From Chlorops oryzae (taxonomy: Eukaryota; Arthropoda; Insecta; Diptera; Chloropidae), in the NCBI GenBank assembly GCA_020466095.1, contig CM035807.1, positions 29,575,176-29,639,175 on the forward strand: a stretch of DNA of 64,000 nt, in the 5' to 3' direction. Position 1 is the first letter of the stretch; each line of letters starts with the position of its first letter. Under the pieces are notes generated by a model. The model ran no database searches. It was given only the letters and a program-made list of their open reading frames with translations, and was not told where the DNA came from. The translations under genes were made by a program, and so were the position numbers. Shown in pieces: positions 23,076-34,060 of the stretch.

Positions 23076-23756
23076 AAAGGGTCTGGCGGGTTGCGGCATC
23101 GTGAATGGAATTTTTAAATTTTGTGGATTTTTCGATAGGTGCCATCTAAAAACACTGTGGAGTTTACTTTTTAGATTTTTATTATGAACGGTCTTTGAAA
23201 TATCCTTGAAAATCCTTTTTTAATAAGCCTTTTTTCAAAATTTTATTTCTCAAAATCTAATTAAGATAAGAAGATGAAACAAACGTTGGCCGATTGCTTA
23301 TATAACAGGAAATCAAAAAAATTTTTTTTTTATTTTACACTGAGAAAAATTTTTCCACAAAACTAAAAAGATAATTTTAAAAATTTTTTCAGTGTATTCC
23401 CAGTTTGACGCCGCTCTACATTTTTTTTTTTAAATACCTCTAAGTATTTGCTTTCATTTAAAAGAAAGTTTTATTCAAATTAAATGGCGCAACAGTGAGA
23501 TATTGAAAAAATTACAAGTGTATATAGATGCTCTAGTACTAATATCCAGTACAAATTTGCGAAAATGATACAAAACACATTACTCATACGGCATGTTTTT
23601 AAAAATTTAATATCTCCATAAATAATTAAGATTAAAAGATGAATCAAACGTTGACTTATTGTTAAGTGTTTTTAGATGGCACCTATCGAAAAACCAACAA
23701 ACTTTAAAAATTCATTTCATGATGCCGCATGTTTTGCTTAACCCGCCAGACCCTTT
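23076..23756. mobile_element. ~680-bp inverted-repeat element
   Basis: AAAGGGTCTGGCGGGTT at the left is mirrored by AACCCGCCAGACCCTTT at the right, and the arms remain similar for about 80 bp through GATAGGTGCCATCTAAAAAC. The interior has two direct copies of an ATTAAGAT..GATGAA(A/T)CAAACGTTG block, which is also seen at 16365-16475 and, more weakly, at 28500-28560. There is no ORF. Confidence 0.85.
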
Positions 23757-23968
23757 CTTTAAAATTTTTTAAATTAAAAATTTGTTTGTTCAATTTGAAA
23801 TTTCTTAAAATGTTTTTAATTAAAACAAAATTTTCAAGTGTTCTTAAATAAAATACATTTTTTAAGTTCTTTTATAAAATTTTAAAAATTTTTTGAAATT
23901 TTGTATTTATTTTTTTTATTTGTTTCTTAGTTTTTACTATTTTTTAAATTTAAATAAATTTATATTTA

Positions 23969-23999
<31 letters not shown>

Positions 24000-24569
24000 G
24001 ATTGAGTTTTTATAATTTTTATTTCAAGTTTTTATATTTTTTTAAATTTATTTTATTTTTTTTTTAAATTTATTTTGTTTTACTTTATTTTTTTTACTTT
24101 ATTTTTACTTCTTAATTTTTTTATTTATTTTTTTTTTTGTACTTTACTTTTTTTATCCGCCAGGATTAACGACAGGGGTCTAAGCCCTTACCTTTCGACT
24201 TAGCCCGTTGGTTAATGATTTTGAGGAGTCCGTTGACTATTCAATCAAACAATGCTTCAGTTGAGCTCTAAGTATTTATGGATTTCACTTGCGAGCCTAT
24301 TGTGGTATGTTTTTTTTTTTAAAGTGCAATAAAAATTTCGATCCCAGCATGGAATGATTTCCCCAACGGACTCTTGTGCGTGTTGAATGATCTAGAGAAT
24401 GCTTGTCATTACTGTCAATTATTTTCATTCAACATTCCCTACTCTACATTTTCTTAACATAAAATTCCAAAGTGCATTTCATTTAATTAATTGTTTGATT
24501 CCATGAAACGCTCATACTAATATTCCCCGTTAATGGATGCGTATTTATAATCTCGCTTCATCTCAATGA
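23757..24569. other. T-rich low complexity, no gene
   Basis: Long T runs dominate up to about 24150. The rest is unique noncoding sequence up to the gap. Confidence 0.75.
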
Positions 24570-24669
24570 NNNNNNNNNNNNNNNNNNNNNNNNNNNNNNN
24601 NNNNNNNNNNNNNNNNNNNNNNNNNNNNNNNNNNNNNNNNNNNNNNNNNNNNNNNNNNNNNNNNNNNNN
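24570..24669. other. Assembly gap, 100 N
   Basis: Exactly 100 N, ending 4 bp before the TA duplication of the following mariner element. Confidence 0.99.
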
Positions 24670-24675
24670 GATATA

Positions 24676-25967
24676 TTAGGTGTAGTAAAAAGAAATCCAT
24701 TATTTTTGCATTAAATTGAGGGCTTTATTTAAGATAGTTTTAGAATGACCCGATTTAGGTCAAATATGCGCCGTTTTTGTTCGATAACTTGTTGCCATTT
24801 TAAAGGTAATTTCATTATGCCTCTCTCATAGAAGCCCTCGTTCCTATTAACAAAAAATTGAGACAGTCGAATTTCAGAAGCCTCTCTTGAAGCGAATGTT
24901 TCACCAGCAAAATTGTTCGCCATGGACAGGAACAGATGGTAATCACTTGGTGCCAGGTCCGGACTATAAGGTGGATGCAGAAGAACCTTCCAACCAAACT
25001 CCCGGAGCTTCTGGCGTGTCACTATCGATGTGTGTGGCCTGGCGTTGTCCTGATGGAACACAATTCCTCTCCTATTGGCCAAAGCGGGCCGCTTATGGGC
25101 GATTGCTTCCTTCAGACAGTCCAATTGTTGACAGTAGAGTTCCGAGTTAAGAGTTTTGCCGTATGGGAGCAGCTCATAGTAGATAATTCCCTGCCAATCC
25201 CACCAAACACACAGCAAAACCTTCCTGGCCGTCAATCCTGGCTTGGCCACCGTTTCCGCCGGTTCACCGTGTTTCGACCACGACCGTTTTCGCTTGACGT
25301 TGTCGTAAGTGACCCACTTTTCATCACCAGTCACCAACCGCTTCAGAAATGGGTCGATTTTGTTGCGGTTCAGCAGCGATTCGCAGATGGAAATTCGGTC
25401 TGTGAGGTTTTTTTGTGTTAACTCGTGTGGCACCCATACATCGAGCTTCTTTGTGTATCCAGCCTTATTCAAATGGTTCCAAACGGTTTTTTTGTGCAAT
25501 CTTAAGCTCTTTTGCAATCGAAACAGTGCTAACATGACGGTCGGACTCGATAATTTCCATGATTTTATCGACATTTTCGACAATTGGCCTTCCAGTGCGT
25601 GGTGCATCCTTGACATCGAAGTTACCGGAACGGAATCGACGAAACCAAAATTGCGCATGATTGGCTGTTACAGTATCAGGTCCATAAACGCTATTCACAT
25701 TTTCAGCCGCCTGGCTTGCGTTTTCTCCCTTATCGAAGAAAAACTGTAAAATGTAGCGAATTTTCTCTTTGCTGATGTCCATCTTTGACAAGCTCTCAAA
25801 CAAAACTGAATCAATCAATCAAAAAAGTGTCAAAAAAGCTTTTTTAGTAGGAACTGTCATCTTTCTAATGCCCCCTAGCGGAACACGATCGGACTTATAC
25901 AACGCGAGATGCAGGTAAATAACGCCATCTATTGGAAAAATAATGGATTTCTTTTTACTACACCTAA
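24676..25967 (-). mobile_element. mariner element, cecropia-subfamily type, copy 1 (1292 bp, full length)
   Basis: Perfect terminal inverted repeats start TTAGGTGTAGTAAAAAGAAA and extend to about 30 bp. TA flanks both ends (24674-24675 and 25968-25969), the mariner target duplication. Length and gene orientation fit a complete element. A second copy is at 35695-37150. The transposase is frameshifted, so the copy is likely non-autonomous as assembled. Confidence 0.95.
24755..25782 (-). pseudogene. mariner transposase (cecropia type, SETMAR/Hsmar1 relative), two frameshifts
   Basis: The gene starts at the ATG at 25782 (MDISKEKIRY) with an N-terminal helix-turn-helix region (FFFDKGENASQAAE, FWFRRFRSGNF, RTGRPI). 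It continues in a second frame with WVPHEL, the catalytic D in VTGDEKWVTYDN, the second D in FHQDNARPHTS and the third in YSPDLAPSDYHLF, which is the DD34D mariner signature. Wording such as GLTARKVLLCVWWDW and GIMKLPLKWQQVIEQ is close to the human SETMAR transposase domain, which places it in the cecropia subfamily (family knowledge). The first frame break is at a T run at 25487-25493, the second at a T run at 24774-24778 close to the end. Both are homopolymers, so sequencing or consensus error is possible. Confidence 0.93.
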
Positions 25968-28900
25968 TATTACGAAAACTTTTTATCGTTTTTAGTGCAA
26001 TGTTTTTCTTTTGATCGCTGACCCAATGGGCAAAAGAGTGTCCTCTAGAGTAATATAACAAAATGGAAATCAATGTAATAGGTCCATATATTAATACCCA
26101 TGATGTTTATATCTTAGTTTTTGATAACCGCGTAAACGCACTCTCCTCTCAGAAGGACTATTGAGAAAATGGTCTTTCATTGCCCATTTGGTACTATTCA
26201 CAAGCCTCGGCTTATCTTGGTTCTTATTCCATGCTCCACTTGTAATGATTTTAAATGAAGTTTTTTGTTTTTTTTTGTTTTAAAACAATGTGTTATATGA
26301 TTAAGTCACAAAGAGTTTCAGTTTTACAAACGGATATTAGGATTTATTTTTCATGATTCCTACGTGCTCCGAAACAAAGCTTTTTAGGTATTATAAATTT
26401 CCATAAAACCCACTTAGAATTTTACATAATTTCGATGCCAGCAAATCTTTTGTCACAACAGGAGAATTTGCATTTCGAAAAGGAAAAAAAAACAGAAAAA
26501 ACATAAAAAAAGAAATGGGGAAATATTCCGAATGAAAATCACTCGTCTGCTGGCTTAGCGAAATCATATATAACACTAATAATTCTCTCTTTGCAAAAAG
26601 AGGAAACTAGCGGAAACAGACTTACCGTAAAAACATTTTTCTTTCAAATTTTATTTGAAGAAGTGGAATTTTATGCAGAAAAACGCCGTGTAACAGTACC
26701 TACTGACTATGGAAATCTATGCAAGCTCAGGAATGCAAAGGCAAAAAAAAAAAAATAAAAAATTGAAAATAAAAGAAATAAAAGCATATAGAAAGGGAAA
26801 AATAAATGTTAGCAGAGCGCGTGGAGCGGAAACTATTGTAAGTGCGGTGTATTTCAGGAATGTATTTGTTTAGTGTTCACGTTCCTGCTTCCGTCATAAG
26901 CGTGCATACATATGTTCGCACATACAGGGACACATAAACACATTCACACACCCACACACACACACGCACACACACACGCACACACACACACGTTCGGCTA
27001 TGTCGAGCTATGCAGGCAGCTAAGGTTTAAAGCGAAGCTGTTATTCAAACTGTTGAGAAGTGGGATTTTTATTTATGCTCCTGCTGTGGTTACATTACCG
27101 TACAGATCTCAGTCTCGCTAGCAAATACAGACGGAGGAATTTGAAAATTCTTTTTAACTTAAAGCATGAGCCCACGGATCAAAATGGAACATAAAAGAAA
27201 TTAAGAATAAAGATCTGTCTCTTTAAGAGTTGAAAGAACTTGAATGGATCGGAATATTGAAGTTAAATAATATTGATCGCATATTTTCTTCTTAGGGAAA
27301 TTGCACGATATTTCTAAAGAAGGTCGCATGTGCGAAAGTACATCTCATAATTCAAGTAAAAGTTGGTTTGGTGCATTTGCTTGAATCATTAGCAACGATT
27401 GCAAAAATACAAGAAAATAAAATTTCGTAGCATACTTTGTGGAGGGTAATATCGCCGTATATGATTGAAATAGAATGGCAGCCAAAAATTCCTGGAATTT
27501 TTCTTGAAAAATAAAAATCTAAATGTTTTCTTAACGATAAGTTCTTCTTAGCTAGCTATTTATTATTGGGCCCAGCGTTAATAAATAAATAAGACCGCTA
27601 TTTTGGGATTCAAATTCGAGTACTCTTAAGTTCTTAATTCTCAGTTTGACCTTTTTTGTTTGAGAAAAAAATTGCTCTCTGCGCGTCTGGATTGCCTGTA
27701 ACAAAATGAAAAAACACAGATTTGTTTCTGCCCCGTTTTAGGCAATTTGACCGATTTTGATCAATTCATTTTGACTGCCAGCAATTAAAGTTTGCGAGAG
27801 TGCTTAATTTTACATTTGAATGGTTCGACTGCACATTCGAATTGTATCTGTCAAAACAATTATTTCTTTTTTTAAATATTAAAAATATTTTTGAAACTAT
27901 CCACAAAATTGAGCTTATATTCATAAGTGTGGTCAACCGTTTAATTGTGAATGAAGTGAAATGTTCATTGAAGAAGTGGTAAATTTATAAATTGCGGCTA
28001 ATCAGCGGTCGTATTTTTTTTTTTTTTGAATATTCAATTGAAAAAAGTAAATTGAATGGAAAATATTCAACAAAAGAACTTTAAAAATTTTTTGCGCTGC
28101 AAAGAGATCATTTAAAGGAGTTTTAAAGAGAAAAAAAATCAGAAAAACTCGATTCTCAAATAGTAGGACACCAAAGAGATCTTAAATAGACCAATACTCT
28201 CAATTTCCAGTCACTCACGGGATTATTCCAAGACGAAGAAATTGTGATTCGTCAGCTTGAGAAACTTCAAGAATAGGTTAAACATGAGAACAAAAAAAAA
28301 AAAACCGAATCCCTTAACTGCCACGCCTTTAAATTGTGGATTTTTTTTCTAAGCTGTAGTAGCAAGAAGTGGAAAAGCAGGAAATGTGCCTTCAAGTGAA
28401 TGTGATGAGAAATTAATTGTCAGGATCAAATAAAAATGTTTTAGCCGACTGTAGGGCTGTAGGACCTTGTCTTTTGAAAAAATATTTATTTCAAAATTTA
28501 ATACCTTATAAGCTAACATAATTAAGATAAAAAAATGAAAAAAGTCGACTTAAAGGTCATTCAGCTCTGAGAAAAATTCGACCATAAAACATTCGTCCAT
28601 AACACTCCTCTTCCGGAGCTCAAATCCTCCTAAAACGTTCCGTCAGAAGCTCAAAATGAGCGATTTTCGTGAGAAAAGAGCACCAAGCCTAATATGGAAA
28701 AGTTCATATTCTTTTCGGGATCTCAAAATTTACCTTTCATAATAGCTAGAATTGCTCCTCAAGAGCCTCTATCGGTTATAAATTTTACAAAAATGATTCG
28801 ATTTGTCTCCCTTAATGCTCCAATTCTCAGTTTTGTTCAGGCTTTGCCAAAATAACTACTTCGAAGAGTTCCGTTAGGTGTCCTTTTTCACTCCCTTTCG

Positions 28901-29119
28901 GAGCGCTGGTTGTCTGGCTAATTTCTGGCAGAGAAAAACGAATCATCGAATCGTCTAGAGACTGACCCAGGAATTAGAGGGCTAAAATTTAGAAAAAACA
29001 AAGTGCATTTATATACTAATATTCGTCCTTTCTAACCGAAACAGAGCTTTATTAGGTACTTCAAAGACTAACTTCAAAAAAAAAAAAACAACTTTTATTC
29101 AAAAAATTCCCCCCAAAAA
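25968..29119. other. Noncoding interval with a CA microsatellite
   Basis: No supported gene. A (CA)n tract with CG and CC interruptions lies at 26937-26992. Several A-rich runs occur. From about 28565 to 28930 there are words such as CGGAGC, CTCCTAAAA and CGGAGCGCTGGTTG, which recall the element at 62013-62800, so a degraded relative may be present. Confidence 0.55.
26937..26992 (+). repeat. (CA)n microsatellite
   Basis: Imperfect CA dinucleotides with CG and CC interruptions. Confidence 0.95.
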
Positions 29120-29351
29120 TTTTTTTTTTTTTTTTTGCACGTATTTTTATTATTGTATCTTCAAAAAAACTTATGAACTAACAATAAGTGAAAAATCTTA
29201 ATACTAGAATATAATATATATATATATATATATATATTTTATATATATATGTATTTATATTATTTGGCCTCCGGTCCAAGCCAACGCATGGATTAGGCTG
29301 CCTTTAGTGTGTTGAATTGCTCCAAGGCTGTTACAGAGGGTAATAGGAGAA

Positions 29352-32021
29352 TTAGTGCTGATAGAGAGAAGGCAGGTCACGCCTCTTGAGCCGTGTGTAG
29401 CTGTTTGTTAATAACAAATTTCTGGCTAATGAGTTCGGATGTTGGGACAACCGAGTGTTATATTTGCGACTTAATGAAATAAGTTCGTTTTTGACCAACG
29501 GGATACAAAGGTCCTTGTGTATGTTTTCGTTCTTAATGAACCATGGAGCACCAGTGATAGTCCGAAGGATTTTAGACTGTGAGCGTTGTATAATGTCTGT
29601 TATAGAGTTACTCGCTTTTCCCCAGAGCTGGGAGCCATAAGTCCATATAGGCTTAAGTGTTGCGTTATAAAGAAGCACTTTGTGTTCGAGCCGCAATCTT
29701 GACTTACTGTTGAGTAGCCAGTGCAGTTTTTGGGCGCTCAGCTTCATTTGGGTGCGTTTTGCCTCAATATGCTTGCGCCATGTGAGTCGGCGATCTAAGT
29801 GAATGCCTAGATATCTCACTTCATTGGCCTGTGGAACTCGTGTGCTATTAAGCATAATTGGAGGGCATGTCTCGCGACGCAGCGTGAAAGTTATGTGGGT
29901 GCATTTGCTTTCATTTACTTTTATTCTCCAGTTTGCAAGCCAGTCTTCAACAATATGAAGATGATTATTAAGAACTCGAGAGGCGACCGCAGGGTCGCTG
30001 TGTGCATACAAAATTGCTGTGTCATCTGCAAATGTAGATGTGAATAGCTCTGGGGAAACAGGCAGGTCAGCCGTGTATATCAAATATAACAATGGCCCGA
30101 GGACGCTGCCTTGAGGTACGCCTGCTGAGATGTGGAACTCATTCGTCGTGTGAGTTCCATATCTAATTTTGAACTTCCTTTCAGAGAGGTACGATTGTAG
30201 GACTTTGTGGGTATTATTGGGTAGTGTTTGTTTTATTTTAAACACTAAACCAGAATGCCAAACCTTGTCAAAGGCTTGTGAAATATCCAGAAATATGGCA
30301 GAGCAGTATTTCTTTTTTTCAAACGCGTTTCTGATTTCGGTAGTAACTCTGTTTACTTGTTCAATAGTACCATGGCTTTTTCGAAAACCAAACTGGTGCT
30401 CGGGGATTACTCTGGAGCTTTGCAAGGACGGTAAAATTTTTGCCAAGAGACATTTTTCAAAAACTTTTGAGAACACAGGCAGTAGACTAATTGGCCTATA
30501 TGATGATGGCAATGAGGGATCTTTTCCTGGCTTAGGGATCATGATGATGTTTGAAATTTTCCAGGCTCGAGGGTAAAATCCTATTCTTAATATAGCATTA
30601 AATATGAAGAGGATTAGTCTTGTGGCTGCGGCCGGGAGTTGTTGTATCATCTGTGGCGTAATAAGATCAAAGCCTGCTGCCTTTTTTGGGTTTAGCTCTT
30701 TAATGATAGTTTGAACGTCTTTATGCTGAAATGAACGTATATTTTCGTTTAGACGTGGGTGAGTTTGTGGTAAACGGTAAGGGTTGGTAGGAGGATTAGG
30801 CTTAAAAACGTTTTCTAGGTACTTAGCAAAAAGATGAGCTTTTTCTTCATCTTTTCTAGCCCAACTTCCAGTGTTGGTACGCAGGGGTGATACGTTTATT
30901 TTGGGTGCCTTCACCTTTTTGTTTGTTTTCCATAGAGAGTAATTAGTTTCGGCTGTTGGGCTCAATTTTCGTGTGAAGTTTTCTAAATTAGTTCTCAGAT
31001 CATTATCAAGAGCTTCTCTTAGGCGCTTAGTTGCTTGTGTTAAGTTGTACTTTGCGGAGGGTGATCGTTGACGCTGCCATTCTCTTCGTAGGCGTCTTTT
31101 TTCTCGAACAAGGGTTTCGATCTCGCTTGTAGTATATCTTCGAGGTATTATTGGGTTTCTGATTGATTTTGGGGTAGCGTGAACTGCGGCCGATATTATG
31201 ATATCGTTTAGTTCTGTTATGGCTTCCTCAATATCACTTTCGCTCCGGAGGATCGTGTTCTCGTTCAAATGAGAGCTAATATATTTTTTAAACTTGAGCC
31301 AGTCGGTTTTCTTTGTTATAATTCTCCCGGGTTTTTCAGTGAGTGTGGGCACGCCCATCATTGTTATTATAATAGGGGAATGATCGGATGACAGATCGAA
31401 GCTGGGTTCAGCATGTATTTCGCTACGATCAAAGTTTTTGCTGACTGCAAAATCAATGAGGTCGGGTTTTTTTTGCAAGTCGGAAGGCCAGTAAGTGGGT
31501 TGACCTGTTGAAATACAGTCAAAATTTTCACGACTATTTATTATAAGTGAATATAATTGTCGCCCTTTGGGGTTAATTAATCTAGAGCCCCAGTGTGGGT
31601 GCTTAGCATTATAATCCCCAGCTGCTATGAATTTGTTGCCAAGCTTTTGGAAGTACTCTAAAAATTGTGTACCAGTAACAGAAAATCTCGGTGGGCAGTA
31701 AACTGCACTTAGAGCGATAATGCTGTTACCATAATGCAATGAGATAGAGGTTGCTTGTAAGTAGTTTTGGGAAAATGCATCCATTAAACTGTGTTTTATT
31801 CGAGTTTTGATCAAAACACCGGTGCCGCCGTGTGCCTTTCCATCTGGGTGATGAGTGCCATAAAACGTATAATTTTTAATAGTAAAATTATATTTGCTTG
31901 TAAGGTGGGTTTCACTGACGAGCATTACGTCAATTGAATGTAATTCAAGAAATGTTTGAATTTCAAGCTTGTGTTGTCGAATGCCGTTAGCATTCCAATG
32001 ACAAATTTTTAGGACACTCAT
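29352..32021 (-). CDS. LINE ORF2: APE-type endonuclease plus reverse transcriptase (889 aa)
   Basis: The protein would nick target DNA and copy element RNA at the nick. Residues about 1-230 form an apurinic-endonuclease-like domain: CHWNANGIRQHK near 7-18, SETHLTS near 36, GDYNAKHPHWG, and the C-terminal SDHSPIIITM near 210. The reverse transcriptase follows with LNPKKAAGFDLITP, SYRPISLLPVFSKVFEK, the region ending FGFRKSHGT, and the catalytic FADDTAILY near 664. The C-terminal part has WLNSKSRLRLEHKVLLYNATLKP-type wording common in Jockey elements. No RNase H domain is present, as usual in that clade. The start ATG overlaps the ORF1 stop as ATGA, pointing to coupled termination and reinitiation (inference). 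No stop or frameshift is seen. Confidence 0.95.
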   Translation of the reverse strand: MSVLKICHWNANGIRQHKLEIQTFLELHSIDVMLVSETHLTSKYNFTIKNYTFYGTHHPDGKAHGGTGVLIKTRIKHSLMDAFSQNYLQATSISLHYGNSIIALSAVYCPPRFSVTGTQFLEYFQKLGNKFIAAGDYNAKHPHWGSRLINPKGRQLYSLIINSRENFDCISTGQPTYWPSDLQKKPDLIDFAVSKNFDRSEIHAEPSFDLSSDHSPIIITMMGVPTLTEKPGRIITKKTDWLKFKKYISSHLNENTILRSESDIEEAITELNDIIISAAVHATPKSIRNPIIPRRYTTSEIETLVREKRRLRREWQRQRSPSAKYNLTQATKRLREALDNDLRTNLENFTRKLSPTAETNYSLWKTNKKVKAPKINVSPLRTNTGSWARKDEEKAHLFAKYLENVFKPNPPTNPYRLPQTHPRLNENIRSFQHKDVQTIIKELNPKKAAGFDLITPQMIQQLPAAATRLILFIFNAILRIGFYPRAWKISNIIMIPKPGKDPSLPSSYRPISLLPVFSKVFEKCLLAKILPSLQSSRVIPEHQFGFRKSHGTIEQVNRVTTEIRNAFEKKKYCSAIFLDISQAFDKVWHSGLVFKIKQTLPNNTHKVLQSYLSERKFKIRYGTHTTNEFHISAGVPQGSVLGPLLYLIYTADLPVSPELFTSTFADDTAILYAHSDPAVASRVLNNHLHIVEDWLANWRIKVNESKCTHITFTLRRETCPPIMLNSTRVPQANEVRYLGIHLDRRLTWRKHIEAKRTQMKLSAQKLHWLLNSKSRLRLEHKVLLYNATLKPIWTYGSQLWGKASNSITDIIQRSQSKILRTITGAPWFIKNENIHKDLCIPLVKNELISLSRKYNTRLSQHPNSLARNLLLTNSYTRLKRRDLPSLYQH

Positions 32022-33682
32022 TTCTTTGCAATAAGAATTTGCATGAGTTGGCTTTGAGTCCGCATCATCTCTTGCAGCATTGATTGCACAGTTGAAGTGA
32101 ACTGCATCATGCAGTTAGTCAAATTTGAGATCATTGATTCCAAATTTGATATGGCACCTTGAGGGTGTACCGCAGTGTTCGACCTGACAGCGTCAGCGTA
32201 CGAAATAGTCATAGGAGTACGACCAGGATGTGCTGCTGTCGCAAGAGATGCTTGAGCTTGGGTCGCAGTGTTAGACTTTACTGCGTCAGCATATGAAAAT
32301 GCTGTGGGAGGAAGAGCAGCTGATGCTGGCCCTTGCTGGCTCGGCAGGAAGTTCGGAACTTCTTGATGAGTTTTCCGCTTGGGTTGGTCTTTTTTTTTTA
32401 TTGCCATGTAGATTGGGCATCCACGATAACTCGCTTTGTGGTTACCACCACAGTTGCTGCATTTTCTTACATCAGGGTTGTCTTGATCAACTTGACAAGA
32501 GTTCGAAGAATGCCGATCTCCACATGTAGCGCACACGGGGTGCAATGTGCAATAGTTTTGCGTGTGACCAAATTCTTGACAATTAGAGCATTGAACCGGT
32601 CCTTTCCGCTTATGAGGCTCTTCGACAGTAATTTTGCGGTGTAGCAAAAATTGCAGATTGTATATTGGGTGGACCTCGTTCTTTTTTAGTTTTTGGGAGT
32701 TGGCTGAAGGATCAAGCTCAATGCGATATAGGGGTTGCGGAATATTTTGTTTGTTTTTAATATTAAAAACGGTTTTCGTTGGAAAACCTGCAGCTTGCAG
32801 AGCGCCTTTGATCTCTGCTGGGTCAACTGAGGGCTCGATGCCTTTTATTACTACCACTAAACCTTTGCTTGCTTTAAGCTGGTAGGTATAGTAGCTTTTT
32901 TTGAGTGCATCAAAGTGATTCACCAGGGTACGATAGTGGGTTTCCGTATAAATTTGTATTTTAGTTTCTTTCACGTTACCCCTTTTAATGGAAACAACGT
33001 GAAAGTTGCTACTGCCAATGGAACGAGCGATAGTTGCTACCAGAGCGTTGGAACATTCCTCACGCAAGTAGATTGGGGGAGGCTTAATTTTTTTGATGGG
33101 GTTTGGAGTAGATGCTTTATTGTCATCTTTGCTAGCAAGCAGCGCAAATCTATTTTGGCTTGGGCTAGTAGCAGTACTTGTTGATGCATTGGGTTTCAAT
33201 ACTTTTAGAGCCTTCTGTCCTTGCATTTTTTGGGGACTCAATTTCCGCTTAATGTTCACGTAGCGATCCATGCCTGTCTGCACTGCCGACCCCTTTTGCT
33301 TTTCGTGGACGCCAACGTTTTTTGCTATAGCGGCAGCGGCGCTAGCATTCACTTGAGCAGAGCGAACGGCTGAGCTCTGAGCAGCGGTTTGAGCAGCAAT
33401 TTCGGCTTCGTTTTGTCTGCTGTATTCTTCTTTTGACTTAGTGTTTGTCAGTATGTCGGTTGTTTCTTCGTTTTGCAGTGATGCTGTTGTTGTTGAAGAA
33501 GTGAGGCTCGCAATAAGAGCAGAAACCGTTGACGTTGTAGCTGTGTACTTAGGACTAGCAAAAGTATTAGTTGGCGTACTTACTGCGATCGAGCAGGGAG
33601 TATTGGAGCTTGTAGGCAGAAGGGGTAGTGCATTTACTGCATTTGTTTGCTGCGGTGTGCGGGAAAGCTTGCCTGAAGTCAC
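32018..33682 (-). CDS. LINE ORF1: Gag-like nucleic-acid-binding protein with CCHC zinc knuckles (554 aa)
   Basis: Residues about 1-190 are rich in Ala, Ser and Thr and probably disordered. A block near 205-345 (PPPIYLREE..VVSIKRG..KGLVVVIKGIEPSVD) matches the PRE_C2HC domain found in ORF1 of Jockey-type elements. Three zinc knuckles follow: CSNCQEFGHTQNYC near 362, CATCGDRHSSNSC near 381 and CSNCGGNHKASYRGC near 405. The C-terminus has two direct copies of a TAFSYADAVKSNTA-like segment and a Met/Gln-rich tail. In the family this protein packages element RNA and brings it to the nucleus. The start is the first ATG of the open frame. The stop overlaps the ORF2 start by four bases. Confidence 0.93.
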   Translation of the reverse strand: MTSGKLSRTPQQTNAVNALPLLPTSSNTPCSIAVSTPTNTFASPKYTATTSTVSALIASLTSSTTTASLQNEETTDILTNTKSKEEYSRQNEAEIAAQTAAQSSAVRSAQVNASAAAAIAKNVGVHEKQKGSAVQTGMDRYVNIKRKLSPQKMQGQKALKVLKPNASTSTATSPSQNRFALLASKDDNKASTPNPIKKIKPPPIYLREECSNALVATIARSIGSSNFHVVSIKRGNVKETKIQIYTETHYRTLVNHFDALKKSYYTYQLKASKGLVVVIKGIEPSVDPAEIKGALQAAGFPTKTVFNIKNKQNIPQPLYRIELDPSANSQKLKKNEVHPIYNLQFLLHRKITVEEPHKRKGPVQCSNCQEFGHTQNYCTLHPVCATCGDRHSSNSCQVDQDNPDVRKCSNCGGNHKASYRGCPIYMAIKKKDQPKRKTHQEVPNFLPSQQGPASAALPPTAFSYADAVKSNTATQAQASLATAAHPGRTPMTISYADAVRSNTAVHPQGAISNLESMISNLTNCMMQFTSTVQSMLQEMMRTQSQLMQILIAKK

Positions 33683-34060
33683 CGAGTGAAGGTTTAGCAG
33701 AGCATTTTGTTGTTGGAACGATTCCGTAACACTGTGCGAGCGACGTCGGCCGCACGGCGGCGAACGTTGAACACTTATTTTATTTTCTTCTTTCTTTTTT
33801 TTTTTTTGTTTTTTTCACATGCACTTTTCGCGCACTAGAAGAGTCGCTGTCTCTAATTTTTTATTTGATTTTTGTACTTATTTTTATTATTATTAATTTA
33901 ATTTTGATTTAATTTTTTTTTTATTTAATAATGTTTAATTTTGTGTTTGTTTTGTGTTATGTTTTTTTTTTTTGTTGTTTGTTTTTCTTTCTTTTTTTTA
34001 TGAAAACTGCGGATAAAAACGCGTCCGACCGAATCGAGCGCTTGAGCCGAACTTGAAATG

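Larger units (their letters stand above)
29120..34060 (-). mobile_element. Jockey-clade LINE, both ORFs apparently intact
   Basis: On the minus strand the order is 5' UTR, ORF1 (Gag-like), ORF2 (endonuclease and reverse transcriptase), 3' UTR, poly(A). The 3' end is a run of 17 A (29120-29136 on the plus strand as T), preceded 13-18 bases earlier by an AATAAA signal. The 3' UTR contains a TA microsatellite at about 29214-29258. The 5' end is uncertain: a relatively GC-rich stretch ending near 34060 is the likely limit, and A/T runs follow ORF1's start region. No target duplication was found. Two uninterrupted ORFs make this one of the few possibly active elements here. Confidence 0.88.

Noticed and set aside
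24936..25749. Plus-strand ORFs of 161 and 146 codons in the mariner
   Set aside because: The transposase reads on the minus strand with all three catalytic blocks; these are antisense shadows.
30169..30576. 135-codon plus-strand ORF, and other plus-strand ORFs over 29.4-33.7 kb
   Set aside because: They are shadows of the minus-strand LINE ORFs, which have clear domains.
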